From Boletus sp. NGJ (lineage: Eukaryota > Basidiomycota > Agaricomycetes > Boletales > Boletaceae): a DNA stretch of 64,000 nt. Made by a program: the position numbers and the translations under genes. The stretch covers positions 248,001 to 312,000 of the forward strand of contig JAGTXK010000125.1 in NCBI GenBank assembly GCA_019096195.1. Reading direction: 5' to 3'. This document shows, in pieces, positions 34,521 through 47,500 of the stretch. Every line of letters begins with the position of its first letter. Position 1 is the first letter of the stretch. Under the pieces are notes generated by a model. That model saw only the letters and a program-made list of their open reading frames with translations. It was not told the DNA's origin and did not search any database.

Positions 34521-35176
34521 AGTGGGGTCTGTTGCCCAGTCCTCAAGGAGGTCGAGACACTGCTGCACCTCGGGCTCGAGCCCAGCTCGAAGGACTGCAG
34601 AGGTTCCCTTCCAAGGGAAGAGATCCTTATTGGCAGAGGCTCTGTGGCGCTTGGATGACCCTTTCTCCCTCTCCTCAGACTCTGAGTCAATGATGTGGTG
34701 TCCTTTCTCTTGTCCAGCATCTGATGAGACATCAGAGAGGTCGACTTCATTGTCATTCTGTTCCATCCCTGGCTGAACAATGGTTGAAGAAGGGTTGGCT
34801 GGGATAGGGGCTCTATTGGTGATTGAACTGCCTGGAGCTCCCTGGGGCTGATTCTGTTAAGCAGACTGGTCAAGGTCATCAAGCATGGTGATGTAGGTGG
34901 TGAGGGCACTGTAAGGTCGTCTTTGGAGAGCTCAGTCTCTCCAGAAGTGAGGGCTGTCTGGATGTGCAAGATGGCTTCACCCTTGGAGACCTCTCCCTTC
35001 CTATATTGTCTGACCACTCCAAGTGCTGACTGCACAGAGGCTGTGGGAAATCCCTCTGGGATGGTGTAGACTGATTCTCCTCGCCTAACTGAGTGAGGAG
35101 AGGTGGTTTGTGTGGAGGAGGATGCATTCTGAGACATAAGGAAATGATGGAAACAGATGTGACTGGAATAAAGCAA
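34476..35176 (-). mobile_element. Retroelement gag-like fragment (DIRS-type candidate)
   Basis: Minus-strand coding with SVYTIPEGFPTASVQSALGV and GEVSKGEAILHIQTAL, then an acidic/basic stretch and DLFPWKGTSAVLRAGLEPEV. Such sequences precede reverse transcriptase/tyrosine-recombinase elements in Agaricomycetes as I recall; no recombinase is present here. Fossil, broken, truncated by the Penelope-like element on its 3' side. Confidence 0.35.
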
Positions 35177-35351
35177 AGGCAGTGGCTAGCAAGCAAACAA
35201 GAGGACTCTGAGAACAAAAGCAAGAAGAGTTGAATCCAAATTATGCGCACCTGGCAAGCAAATGAGAGGACTGTAGGGAGAGGGGCTGGAGGAGTGCTCT
35301 CAGTGGTTTGCCAGTCGGAGTTTGAATCGGAGTTTGGAAAGAGGGGCCTTT

Positions 35352-35445
35352 TGCCACAATGATGTGGCACAGGTGAGGAAACTGATCACAATGGTGTGAT
35401 CAGTCAAAAAAAATAAGCAGGGACCCTCCAACCATAGTGGTATGG
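35352..35445. repeat. Row of three short hairpins
   Basis: TGCCACA-atga-TGTGGCA (35352-35369), ACTGATCACA-atgg-TGTGATCAGT (35381-35404, ten perfect pairs) and CCATA-gtgg-TATGG (35432-35445). All have four-base loops, and the first two loops begin ATG. Confidence 0.8.
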
Positions 35446-35449
35446 CTAG

Positions 35450-36640
35450 TGGGTGTGCTTATGAGGGACTGGCAAAGGCATGGTGCACATGATAGTGGCA
35501 TAGAAACTGAGTTTAAACCCAAAAAAATAGTTGTGGAGCACTGACTGACTCCACCTTGCCCTGCTCACTAAAATGGGGCACATGAGGAAGTGCAAACTCC
35601 TCACAGAACACCCAGATAAGCACCACCATATCCTCACTAATGTGGTCACATCAGTTGACTTTACAAGGAGTAGTGTAGAGGTTGACAGTGATTTTGTCTG
35701 AAGTGAGGTCCACCATCATTTGTGAGTCTGGGCATTATATGAGAGGCATTAGCCACTGGCTAAATGGTCCAGCATGGTGATCTAGCAAATAATATTAGCA
35801 GAGTGTTTAAAAGAGATTGAAGATGACATACTACATTAAAAACATCAGCAACTGAGTTCTCAATTGTCTTCATTAGATTCTCATCCTCCGATTACTGGCT
35901 AGGTTTGAAAGTCAGATAGACTAGATGAAGACCAGCAGATACATATTCTGGTTTTGTGATGGGTGCCATCTTGATGTGTGCCATACTGCAGAAGAGCATG
36001 AATGATTGCCTGACACCTATCAGGAGTGAGCTGTTTCACAAAGGATGAGTTGAATATCTTGATGAAGTTGTCGAGTGTGAACTCACTTGGGTTCTCAAGG
36101 GGGACTGTTTCAGGCCAAGGGAGCCATGTGGACATCGTAGCTATGTTGACTGAGGTGGACAATATGACAGTTGAAGTATAAATGAAGATCCCATATATGA
36201 GCTAAGAACATAATTGACTCAGCTCAGCATTAATGAGGAAATCTTGGAAATCATGCCAACTTACCTCTGGTGGCACTAGTCTTAATCTGCCATGACTTGG
36301 AATGCAGTTCATAGGCAATCTATGTGATAGTAGGGCAGTGGACCATCTTGTACCCTTGATGTTGTGATGAGCAAGGCCACCTAGTAGTAGAACATTGAGA
36401 AGAATACTAGAATAGATACAGTAACTTACTTGGTCTCTCAGTTGTTATATTGCCAAGTCACTTCTGATTTCTGGACATACAGAACTGTTTCATACATGCA
36501 TGCATGGTGCACTACCTGCTTTAATGCTAGATTTGTATGAGTTCTACTACTAGAGTGTGTTCCACAATGTCTACATTCAACACTTATTAGCTTTAAGTGG
36601 ATGGGTAAGTGTCTTGATCCTACTGTCAAGTTAACTCTTC
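35450..36640. other. Unassigned, AT-rich
   Basis: Short minus-strand open runs (35899-36162, 36438-36629) with no recognisable family. Possibly debris of the KDZ or gag-like elements on either side. Confidence 0.35.
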
Positions 36641-36649
36641 TGAGGAGTC

Positions 36650-37735
36650 AAAAAATGTGGTCATAAAAGATAAGCACATTGCAAAAAGGTACTACATCAA
36701 TCAAAGATACTGTACAAAAATTCCACCATACTCTCAAGAACATATGTCTCTTCTTCTCATTCAGCAAGGTCATCATCTCCAAATTCATTCTGATATAGGC
36801 TGCAAATGTTGTTAGCTTGAGTACATAAGGTCTCTAGATCATAAATCACAAAAAGTTAATTGATTGACAGGTCTGGAAATAAAAACTTACTTGGATCATT
36901 CAATGGTGCTCAAGATGATTTTTTTGTAGAAACATCAATAGCAGGTAAACACTCAAGATGGATTCCAATTCCACCCTGTCCACTATGTCCATGTAGCTTT
37001 TTTATTTTATCCAAGTAATGTAGGTGTACAGCATCAGCTGTAGCATAAGGATAATACAGCCACTATGCCTTGAGTCCAAGAAGCTGGTCAGAAGTAAGAA
37101 GGTCAACAATTGCCTTGGAGGTCTGCTTCTTGTTGTGTATTGCAGTTCATAAACATTGAACTTCAATGTTAAGACAGACAATTTCCTCCTGTGCATGACA
37201 TAATCTAAACAACTTGACCATGGCCTCCTAGACTGCCAGCTTTGACCACTTGTGATCTCAAATATCAGTGTGGAAATAACAAAAAAGATCAAATTCTCCT
37301 AGGAATGTATAGTTGATGATATCCTTCTATGAGATGGTGGCACAAGATGGTGTTAATGCAGTAGCTTGGGTGTTGTATCTCACAATCACTTTGTGAATGG
37401 CTTCTGATCACCATTGCAGTGCCTTGCTAATTTGCTAGTGCAACTTGTAACCTGCTGTAATCACACTATGAGTAAGGAACTCAAATTATTAGCCAACATC
37501 ATACATATCAGTTCTGAACATCAACATTTTTGACAGCTCAGATAGCCACATGATAACTAGGCATTTCAGGTCATTCAGGGCTTCACAGTACCTGCCAAAA
37601 TTGGCCTCTTTCTTGAAGCAATTATATTCTTCACCACTAACCTCCCAACAAGTTTCCAAACCAAGACAAATTTGTAAACAGGTGGCCAGTATTTCAGTAT
37701 GTTGTAATTTTGTGTATGATAACTCAACTCTAATA
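36650..37735 (-). pseudogene. KDZ-type (Kyakuja-Dileera-Zisupton) transposase remnant
   Basis: Minus-strand segments in order: YCEALNDLKCLVIMWLSELS, AIHKVIVRYNTQATAL, DIINYTFLGEFDLF, AQEEIVCLNIEVQCL, TSKAIVDLL and HYLDKIKKLHG. This order matches the C-terminal part of the KDZ transposases common in basidiomycetes (long helical region after the catalytic core). Several stops and frame changes; the catalytic core and CxC2 cysteine cluster are absent. Named from recall, not a search. Confidence 0.55.
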
Positions 37736-37739
37736 TGTG

Positions 37740-38230
37740 CTTCATTAACTGTAGTCAATATGTGAAAGGAATGCACAATGACAAGCACAAAACCTAGACT
37801 TGATATCACAAGGGTTGACCTACAAGGATCTGAGAAAGAGAAAAGCAATTTCAAGATTAAGGAAATACAATGGTATACTTATATACTACTGATAGTGGTG
37901 CATAGACCATGCTATGCTATGACTATGACATCATAGAAACAATAAATGAAAGAGAAAGAGTTAAGAATACATAAAGGGAAGAAAACACATACACAAGCAG
38001 TGAGGCAAGTGATGTGGGAAGTCGAGGATAGTGGATGTACTCTAGACATAGCTATGTGGAATGGAATATCATTCTGATCCATAAGGGATTTCAATCTAAG
38101 AATGGAGAGAATTGAGATGTAAGATTTTGATGTGATTCTGATATAATGGAAGTGATCTAATAAATAGGTTTGGGATGGCATCCATGATCTGCAATGGTGT
38201 ATTTGGATTGGGCATTGAAAGGGTGTTGCT
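37740..38230 (-). repeat. LTR-like repeat F, copy 1
   Basis: Aligns in pieces with 53190-53560 (AACCTAGACYTRATATC, GGCAATTTCAAG, CTTATATACTACTRATAGTGG, GACCRTGCTATGCTATGAC). A reversed TATA-like sequence is inside. Probably a decayed solo LTR; ends not fixed. Confidence 0.5.
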
Positions 38231-38231
38231 G

Positions 38232-38652
38232 TTGACAGAATCTAAGAAAGGGCAGGAATGCCTAAGACTACAGTACATTAGCTACAGATAAATGATAAGT
38301 AAAAAGAGATTCACCTTAGCAGCTGTTTAAGAGGGTGAAAATGACTGAGGTATGTGTCAGTAAGTGGAAACTATATATACTATGGGAGGAGGTATGCTCA
38401 TATTATGTTATATATGATACTATATGAATGGGCCCAGAAGAAGCATAATATGTGTAAATATCAGCTAAGAAATGATGGGAAGTCTAACTGTAATAAAAGC
38501 TCATTTTGAGTTCAGAATGAGTGCGGAAAAGTTCCGGAAACAGTTCTGGAGCAGTTCTGAGATGACCATCTCAGAACCTGCAGAAGAGCATGGGAAAATC
38601 TCAGAAGCAATCCTTGGAACTCAAGATTCCAGGATGTGGTTCTGGAATATGT
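38232..38652 (+). repeat. LTR-R1, truncated
   Basis: Begins TGACAGAATCTAAG, runs through CTATATATACTATGGG and GTAATAAAAGCTCATTTTGAG, and stops where Gypsy RT coding begins. Fossil. Confidence 0.7.
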
Positions 38653-39493
38653 ATAAGATCAAAAATGCCTATCCCCTCCTCTTAATTTCTGATCTACTGG
38701 ATAAATTAAGGGGGTCATCGATCTTTACCAAGTTTGATGTATGCTGGGGTTATAACAACATACTGATCAAACCTCAGCATTGATGGAAAGTGGCTTTCCT
38801 CACTCCATTCAGGCTTTTTGAACCAAATATGATGTTCTTTGGAATATGCAATTTCCCGGCTATGTTTCAAGCTTTTATGGACGATCTCTTTGGAGATTAT
38901 ATTGCAGAAGGATGGTTGGTGATCTACATGGATGATCTGTTGATACTGTGCCCTCTTCAGATTAAGCAATCCACAATGAAAGGACACAGAAGGTTCTAGA
39001 ATGCTTCTGACAGCATGAAATGTACCTCAAACTGGAGAAGTGTATTTTTTTGGCTAAAGAGGTTGAGTATCTCAGAATGATTGTAGAAAGGGATGGTGTC
39101 CAAATGGACCTGGTCAAACTCAATGCAATCAGGCAATGGAACCCCCTGGTGAATGTAAAGGATGTCCAATCCTTTATCAGGTTCTGCAAATTCTACAGGA
39201 AATTCATCCACTCCTTCTCTGACATTGCTTGTCCACTGTTGGACCTTACCAAACAGAAGACACCATGGACATGGGGAGAATCCCAAGAAAAGTCATTCAG
39301 AATCCTTCAATCAGCATTCACAAGAAAACCTATCCTTGCCTTCTCTGATATATCCAAACCCTTCACTCTTATGACCGACGCCTCCCTCACCACATCCGGA
39401 GTGGTACTCATGTAGACCAACAACAACAGAGACATGCAACCCTGTGGTTATCTCTCCCAGACTTTCTCTCCTGCAGAGAGAAATTACGATATA

Positions 39494-41104
39494 CAGTGGC
39501 TCAACAAACTGTCCGCATGTTTGGTCATTTTTCACTAAATGCGTTATTCCCCAATAACCCCTAACCCTTACCCTAACATATAGGTGTATGAAATAAAGCA
39601 CTGACCCTTGGCTTTCTATCCATCAAGGTTTTAAGACATATGAATAAGCATTGATGAACTGGCAGCCATTTCAAAACAATGACTCATTCGGACAGTTTTT
39701 TGACTCTAAATTTATCTAGGTATCTAGTACTTGGTATGAGCTCCTTTGGCCTTGATAACTGCTTCAATCCTTCTAGGCATACTTTCTATCCATTTCTGAC
39801 ACTGTTCCTCATCAATCTTTCCCCACTGCTCCACTACTCTTTCCCACAATTGATGAACACCTGTAGGAGCATTTTCATAATCTGAGAGGCATCTCTTGAG
39901 GTGATTCCAAGTATGTTCAATGGGATTAAGGTCTGGAGATTGTGCAGGCCAGTCCAGAAGCTTGATTCCTTGCTCTTCAAACCATCTTTGGGCTCTTTTA
40001 GAGGTATGCTTGGGGATCATTATCTTCTTGAAAGATAATGTCATCTTCTGGAATTCCAGATTCCTCCATGCTTTGCAGCAACCCCTGCTCCAATATGGCC
40101 ACATACTGTTCAGCATCCATTCTCCCCTCCACCTCACTCAAAATCCCCACTCCATTCCACCCTATGCAGCCCCATACCATCAGTGAACCTCCTCCAAACT
40201 TGACTGTGCCTTGGATCTCTCTAGCAATTAGCCCCTCTCCTTTCTTTTTCCACACATACTCTTGCCCATCTGACCCAATCCTATTTATCTTGGTCTCATC
40301 TGATTATATAACTCTCTTCCAGTCCTGCACAGTCCAATGCTGGTACTTGAGAGCAAAGGCTAATCTTCTTTTCTTGTGACCACTAGAAAGCAGTGGCTTT
40401 TTCTTCTTTACCACAGCCTTTAAGGAGGCTTCCTTGAGAGTATTTCTAACAGTCTGAGGATAGAAAGGGGTATCAATAATGGCATTGATGTATTGGGCAG
40501 CATGAACAGCATTCCTGGCCTTGCCAGTAATAATTTGCTGGACAATAGCTCTTTTGTTGGTAGAGGTAAGCTTGGAAGGACAGCCACCAAGAAGCCTAGT
40601 CTTCTCTGGCTGGAGTTCCTGAAGCACTTGGCATACTGTAGACTTCCCTAGGCCAGTTTGGGCAGAGATTTTCCTAGAGGAAAGCCCATGAGAGGAGAGA
40701 GAGATGATATTGTTTCTTTGAGAGATGGAAATGGGTTTCATGGTGATGGTGGGAAAATAAACATGGAATGATGGGGTTTATATATGTTGTCTGACACTCA
40801 GTTACATAATGGTGACATAATAGAAGCCTTACCAAATGTATGTAATCATATTACAGCATGCTAGGGTCCAATATATGTAATTAAAACTTAGAGTCAAAAA
40901 AACTGTCCGAACGAGTCATTGTTTTGAAATGGCTGCCAGTTCATCAATTCTTATTCATATGTCTTAAAACCTTGATGGATAGAACGCCAAGGGTCAGTGC
41001 TGTATTTCATACACCTATGTGTTAGGGTAAGGGTTAGGGATTATTTGGGAATAACATGTTTAGTGAAAAATGACCAAACATGCGGACAGTTTTTTGAGCC
41101 ACTG
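39494..41104 (-). mobile_element. Tc1-family DNA transposon, copy 2 (T2)
   Basis: 1611 bp between TA duplicates (39492-39493 and 41105-41106), with the same 220-bp inverted repeats and inner motif as T1. Nearly the same sequence as T1 throughout. Inserted in the RNase H region of the old Gypsy element. Confidence 0.92.
39724..40741 (-). pseudogene. Tc1 transposase (T2), one stop and one frameshift
   Basis: Starts MKPISISQRNNIISLSSHGL and keeps QTGLGKSTVCQVLQ where T1 is shifted. A TAA (plus strand 40304-40306) stands where T1 has the Trp of WSDETK. An extra C near 40011 shifts the frame at DNDPKH. SPDLNPIEH and the GAHTKY end are kept. T1 and T2 are broken at different places, so each was inactivated on its own. 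Confidence 0.9.
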
Positions 41105-41494
41105 TATATGACAGAGAACTATTGGCTGTCATACAAGGCTTAAAGGAATGGCAGCAATACCTCCTCAGATCACCCCACCCTGTGACAGTGTTAATCAATC
41201 ACAAAAATCTCACCTTCTTCAAAGAACCCCAGCAGTTATTTCGATGACAAGCATAGTGGCTCCTATTCCTACAAGACTATGACATGGTTTACAATGCCTT
41301 ATCAGAAACTAAGATGGCCCCTGCTGACACCCTATTCCATTGAGACAAAATTAATACTTCCAAAGATAATGAAGATGTCTAACTTCTTCCAATTGACACC
41401 TTCAATCATCAAGTTCGAATGATTGACCTAGTGTTAGCTGATAAAATTAAGGGATCCTTCTCATCTGATTCTCTAATTCTCTCCACCCTGAAAC

Positions 41495-41961
41495 TGTTGT
41501 AGTATATGATAATTTCAAACTTTTCACTTCAACGCTTACTTTCTCATTTCATCAAACTTTTTCTTCTCAAAGTCACATGACTGTGTACGTGACCATGGAA
41601 ACAATCACATGATTAGGTCTAGAACCTATGATATCATACCTCATGTGATCCATGACTCTTTACTTTCCACTATTCTCACACAGCCCTATTAATCTCTGTC
41701 TTACCATATGTAGTAATTTATCACATGCACTGCTTGGTCCATGCACATCCTTTGTACATAGATAAAGTAGTACTTTGACAACTGGAAACCCCAGTCTAAT
41801 CCATTTGTATTCTGCTTCAACAGCCCATTGCCTTGGTCACTCTAACCATTGTAGAGTTGGCATAGTACAGATGTGACTCCCCACCTGATCAGTTTAGCCA
41901 GGACACATGTAGCCTGCGAGTTGTTGAGCCTTGTGGTTTGGTTCCAAAAGGATTCATAACA
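41495..41961 (+). repeat. Solo LTR of the E1 family
   Basis: 467 bp, ends TGTTG..ATAACA, flanked by GAAAC and GAAAT (5-bp duplicate with one mismatch). More diverged from the E1 LTRs than those are from each other. Fossil inside E5. Confidence 0.82.
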
Positions 41962-42671
41962 GAAATGAATGGAGAAAGATGAACCCCTCTTTGGAAGATC
42001 CAATGTAGAGGACTGGACCTTTGACAATGGCAACTTATACTTCAAAAATTGAATGTATATTCCAGGACCAGCCAGATTGGAACTAATATCCTCTGTCCAT
42101 TCCTCCTTTGAAAGGGGACATGGAGGACACCTCTGAACCACCACTCTCCTGACCAAAGATTACTGGTGGCCCAGACTCACTACATTTATCCAAAAATACA
42201 TTGCTGGCTATGCTGTCTGCCAAAGTAATAAGGTCCAAACTCATCCCACCATACCTCTGACCACCCCACTAGCCTTTGAAGGACGCTGCCTATTCCAAAA
42301 CCTTTCTGTGGATCTTATCACCGACCTTCTCCTGGTGAACAGATTTGATTCTGTCATGGTTGTGGTTGACCATGGCCTTAGTAAGGGGGTAATTCTCGCC
42401 CCTTGCATGAAAACAGTGAATGCTGCAGGCATAGCCCACCTATTTTTAAAAAATGTGTTTGAACAATATGGATTATACAACAAAATTACATCCAATTGAG
42501 GACCTCAATTCACATCTATGTTCGCAAGGGAACTTGCAAGATTGCTGAATTACAACATGGCCCTTTCAATGGCTTACCACCCACAGACTGATGGGGAAAC
42601 CAAGCAATACAACCAAGAACTGGAAACCTACCTACGGATCTTCTGTAATGGCCAACCCCAGAAATGGCTGG

Positions 42672-43154
42672 TGTTATGAACTGTTCACAGTGTCACTCCA
42701 CAAGGCTCAGAACTGTTTGCAGGCTACACAAGTCCTGGCTCAATGGATGAGATGGGGAGTCTTAGTCTGTAATATCTCTAACCCTATAATAACCAGAGTG
42801 GCCAAGGCAATGAGTTATTGGAGGGAGAATACAAGTGGATTAGACTGGGGATTCCAGTCATCAAAGTACTACCTTATATATGTACAAAAGTGATGCACGG
42901 ACCAAGCAGTGCATGTGATAATTTACTATGTATGGTAAGACAGAGATTAATAGGGCTATGTAAGGAAGACAGAAATTAAAGAGTCGTGGATCATATGAAG
43001 TATGATGTCATCTGATGTCATAGGTTCTAGACCTTATCATGTGATTGTTTTCCACAGTCATGTGCACAGTCACGTGACTTGATGCAAAAAGAGTTTTCAA
43101 AAGATAGAAGTAAGTGTTAGTGTGAAAAGTTTGAAAATATTTAATATCATAATA
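42672..43154 (-). repeat. Solo LTR of the E1 family, reverse
   Basis: 483 bp, same length as the E1 LTRs, flanked by the exact 5-bp duplicate GCTGG (42667-42671 and 43155-43159). Inside the integrase part of E5. Confidence 0.88.
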
Positions 43155-43825
43155 GCTGGAACTTCTTCCTTTTGCAGAGTGTGTTCACAACTCTGCCAAA
43201 CACTCCATAATGGGGAGATCCCCTTTCTCCTTGATTCTCAGATATGAGCCCAGATCATACCCTCCACTAGGGAAAACCTTCCTCCCAGCCTTGGAACAAT
43301 GCCTCTCCAGATTAGAAGACACCCAATCAGAAGCAGAAGCTGCACACAAGCTAGTGCAACAACAAATGAAAGAGAGCACCCTCTTCCATTTCATACTATG
43401 AAAACTTGGAGATAAAGTCTGGCTGGAAGCTAAGAACCTGAAACTGCAGGTTCTCTCCCAAAAACTCTTCCCAAAACAAACAGGACCATTTGAAATCATA
43501 CAAGTGGTATCATCTGTCTCCTATCACCTAAAACTCCCACCCCAATGGAAGATCCACAATGTATTCCACACCTCCTTGTTGTCCCCCTATAAGGAAACTC
43601 TAGAGCACAGACCAAATTACCCTCGGCCATCTGCTAAACTGATTGGGATGGAAGAAGAATATAAGATGGACAGTGTCATTAATCACAAGGGGGCTACTGG
43701 ATGAAGGTGATACTTGGTGCACTGGAAAGGATACACTACTGCCGAGTGGACTTGGGAAACTAAGTCCAACTTGGGAAACACCAAGAGTATTCTGAAGGAG
43801 TATAAAAAATGGCTCAAACTCTGAG

Positions 43826-46180
43826 CAAACCCCCATGCCCCAAGATCTCTCTTCCCTTTTAATCACCATCTCATGGGTCCAACACACCCTAATCCAAGCC
43901 CACCTCCAGATATGCTACCCTGACCTTGATATTCCCTGACACACCAGCATCCATAAGCACTTTTGCTGCATCAACTACTGCCCATATCACCACATGTACT
44001 AGTGAATGGCCCTGATCCCCCCTCTCCCAAAGAATTCAACATCTCCCAGTCTTTGCCTATCATATCTTCTATGCCACTGTTCTTGAGAGTATCAAAACCC
44101 TTCGTGCTCTCAAAGGACTGCCTCTTTTCTCGGCAATGACACACCAATCCAAGTGACCCACGCCTACAAAGTCTATGTGGCCCTTCATACCATTCTCGCC
44201 AGGACCACCTGGAGCTTGATAAATGAGACTCCCTCACAGGAGACCCTCACTGCCACCATTGAACTCCTCTACCTCCTCTATCTCTTCCTTGACCTTCTCT
44301 AGATTGAGGAAATTGATTTTGCCATATTCCTACTTCCACTCTCCCTCATCTCTTGAAACCTCCAACCCATTCTCTTCATGTTGTCCAATGAACAAAGAGA
44401 AGTCTTCTTTGCCCCCACAGACCCATCCCCAGGCAATCCACATAGTCATAGGGCTGGAACTCCATTCCCTTTCTCCACTCAATTAGGAAATTCAAACATT
44501 AACAGAAACCATGAGGAGACTCCAGGAACAGCTGAATCAGCAATAGGAGACTCGGAGTGAACCCTTGTTGACTCACCCGTCAATACTCCAAATGCCTTCC
44601 AATGAAACACTCCCACCATATCAAAACCAGCCGTTTCAGAACCACCTCAGCAACTATGCTGAACCAGAACCATCCTCTTCTCCTCAGGACTCTTCTGTTC
44701 TTATATGACCTATATTCCCCCTCCACTGGGAATAGCTATAATGAGGAGCCCTCTCTCTCCCACCCTTCCCCATGTTGAACCCACAAGGGACACCCCTCTT
44801 GCCAACCATACCAGGATAGTGGATGGTCATTCCAATCCCATGAGATTCACCAACTGCCCCCCTTCTAACAGTTTTCTCTGCCAACTCCAGTGTTTTGAAT
44901 GCAGAAGTACGTTGCACCTATGTATGACCTGACTGCCTCAAATACACCTGTCCATTCTGTTACGTGGTTGCCCCCAGACATGCACAATGTCATTGCCCCA
45001 GACAATGATGCACTTACTGCAGGATTATGGGATATGGGGCCTCTATCTGTCCCCCAGGAACCTAAGACCACCTATTCGACTCCTCTTGGGATCTCTCTGA
45101 CTACCTCGTCAACGATGGAGATAACAGTTTCTAAGATGGAACTTCAGGACTATGAGGAGGGTAATGTTACAGATAATGAAGGGGGTATATCTTTTTCCCT
45201 CCCTTTCATACTCCCTCTATCCCTGGTCATCAATGACTTGTGGGGGAGACCTCTCGTTTGACTCCTTGGAGACGACATGGGAAAGCTTCCTCATGGAAGA
45301 ACACCTGGCACTCAGCACTTCCCTTGACGACACTGCCTTCTAGAGTGATGAATGGCCATCTGTGAGATCCTGGATCTCTCTAATGGCTATCTTCTCCATC
45401 ATGTGTCTCTTTCATTTCCCATTTTACTCTTAACCTATGCTTCATATCAGACACTGCCTCCTTGGCTATGCTCTCTCATACATAGCCTGTATCCCATCAC
45501 TCCCAGCCTCATTCCCAATTTGGTTCTCTTTCCTATTTATGGTAACTCCGTTTATGCCTACCCTAAAGGGGGAAAGCCCTATATATATGTAGTTAGCTGA
45601 TCCCCCTGTATCTCCCAACCTTGATCTACACCACATCCCATGTAAATCTACCCAATTCTCGATTCCACATTACATCAGATGTCTGCACCCACTCTGGAAG
45701 TAATAACACTAGTGCTTGTGATACTCCTTGTATTCACTTTGCACTTGTGCGATATCCTCAGTGTCTCTTCATGCACTTAACCAGTGGCAACACCAACGCA
45801 GACATGGTTCTGCACTGATAGGACTATGCCACTATCATCAAAGTCCAAGACTTCGCCATTGGTTGTAGGAAAGTCTCTAACCCTAGGGGAGACTCTACTA
45901 TATGTAAAGCTAGCTGTTAGTCCCCATATCTAAGGAACTCAGGCTTAGGGAGCCATTTGCTCAGGTCCAGCTAGTCCAATAATCAACCAGAAGGTCAATT
46001 ACTCAGAAACATGTCACAAGTTACTCAGTGTAATAGTCTCTGGGGGTAGAAGCCTTGATGGGCAATTATTGTGTGGGGGTTGGCAACAGGGAAGTTTCAA
46101 TGCTAATGTCTTGGAGGGCTACTACCATGGCACCAAAAGTGTTGGTTTGGGAGGAAGGCCCAGATGTTGGTGTGGGTGAG
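43826..46180. other. Unassigned, probable 3' debris of Gypsy elements
   Basis: CT-rich, with plus-strand open runs such as 44899-45261 that I cannot assign. It follows the E5 chromodomain directly and may be its 3' untranslated region and LTR. A similar phrase (GTAGTTAGCTGATCCCC / AAGCTAGCTGTTAGTCCCC) occurs at 45588 and 45908. Confidence 0.3.
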
Positions 46181-47500
46181 TTAATGAAATTCATTGTCAT
46201 ATAAGGTAGAGGAGGAGCAAGATAAGTACTTCAATGAGTATATCATTGGGTCAGATGCAATAGGCAGGAACATGTGGAAACAGGCAGTGTAAGAAACAAG
46301 GGTGCTAACTATGTTGATGGGGCATGGTGGACAAAGTTTGGTGAAGGTTATGCTAGGAGTGGCTGGCAACAAGTGGAAGCACAGGATGGAAGCAACCAAG
46401 CAGTGCTCAGCTGCACATCTGGAATTATGCAGAATAGTGAGGAAATAGTCCTGTAGGAGAACCCTTGATGAGAGTGAAGAAGTCAAAGTTGGAACCAGAG
46501 TATAACTGCCTTACTACAGGCAGGGGTGCACAAAGGAAAGGAAAGGTAAATCCTCCTATCACACTGGCATGACGTTGCAGGTAATCATGCAAACCTGCCT
46601 TCTGTAGCATCAAGAAGGATACAAACCACTAGGCACTCAGTGGATAATGGGGGCTAGTGCTCTATGCCCAGTAGTAACATTATCCTTATTTAGTATGCCG
46701 GATGAGCATATAACAATGGCTTTGGTAAAGGTCTACTCAGGTACATCATGTGTACCAGCAGGTTCCTCTTATGCCTGAGGTCTGGCAAGGGTGTGTCTGC
46801 AACAAAGGATCGCGAGGACAGAAGGTGGGTAGGATGTGAGGGTAGTAAAATGAGACTAAGAGGCCTCTAGTCTCCTTGTCTTCTCAGCTAGTTGTGGCCT
46901 ATGTTCAGTGCTAACAACTACCTTAATAGACTGGAATTATGTCTAACACTAACTAAACTCCTTAGGTTCTCCTAAACAGGATTGCCTAAGGGTCTACCAC
47001 TGTCCTAGCAGATAAACATGGAGAGAAAGAAGTAGAGAAAGAGATTCAAGCTCATCATTAAAGATGAAGGTGAGGTAGTGGTGATGGAGGAAGGTAGTCA
47101 GGGAGCAAAGTGCTCAGCGACCAAAAGTATTTTTGGAATTTGAAAAGGAAAAGAGTCAACAATGCCTAGGGTCATTCGAAGATAATATCCATGGTGTAGA
47201 ATGACAATTCCAAGAATGTGTATCTACTATAGAATACACTACTATTTATACTACAAAGTATGGGTACAGACCATCTTTAGGGCTGGTACAGAATATGCTA
47301 GAAGAGTGACATAATGTTCTAGGGTGTTCTATGACATAGTGGTGATGTCATGGGTCTAGGCATGGAGTCAAGATGTGGGGGTTAGCTAGTATGTAATCAC
47401 TTGTGGAATATCCGTTAGCTAAGTAGTATAGATATCTACTAGGTAAAGAGAAGGAAAAAGAAAAAGATGTTTCAGTTGTGCTTAGCTGTATAATTCATCA
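46181..47500 (-). mobile_element. Decayed Gypsy-like element E4
   Basis: Minus-strand leader and coding (near 46181-46486) align with E3 at 58845-59192 (FLPxISDxxMYSLK). An LTR-like part near 47050-47500 has a TATA-like TAGTATAAATAGTAG and matches the start of E2 and E3. AT-rich, many breaks, old. Confidence 0.65.

Larger units (their letters stand above)
38653..43825 (+). mobile_element. Old Ty3/Gypsy chromovirus E5, heavily broken and nested
   Basis: RT from 38653 (FTKFDVCWGYNN; YMDDLLIL), RNase H to about 39490, a further part 41107-41490, integrase 41962-42670 (AYHPQTDGET) and integrase end plus chromodomain 43155-43825 (VHWKGYTTAEWTWE). The 5' half is missing. It is split by a Tc1 element (39494-41104) and two solo LTRs (41495-41961 and 42672-43154). 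Many breaks (more than ten); old. Confidence 0.8.

Noticed and set aside
38232-38652. LTR-R1 as the 5' LTR of the Gypsy element E5
   Set aside because: No matching LTR is found at the 3' side and no leader or gag lies between; the junction looks like a truncation.
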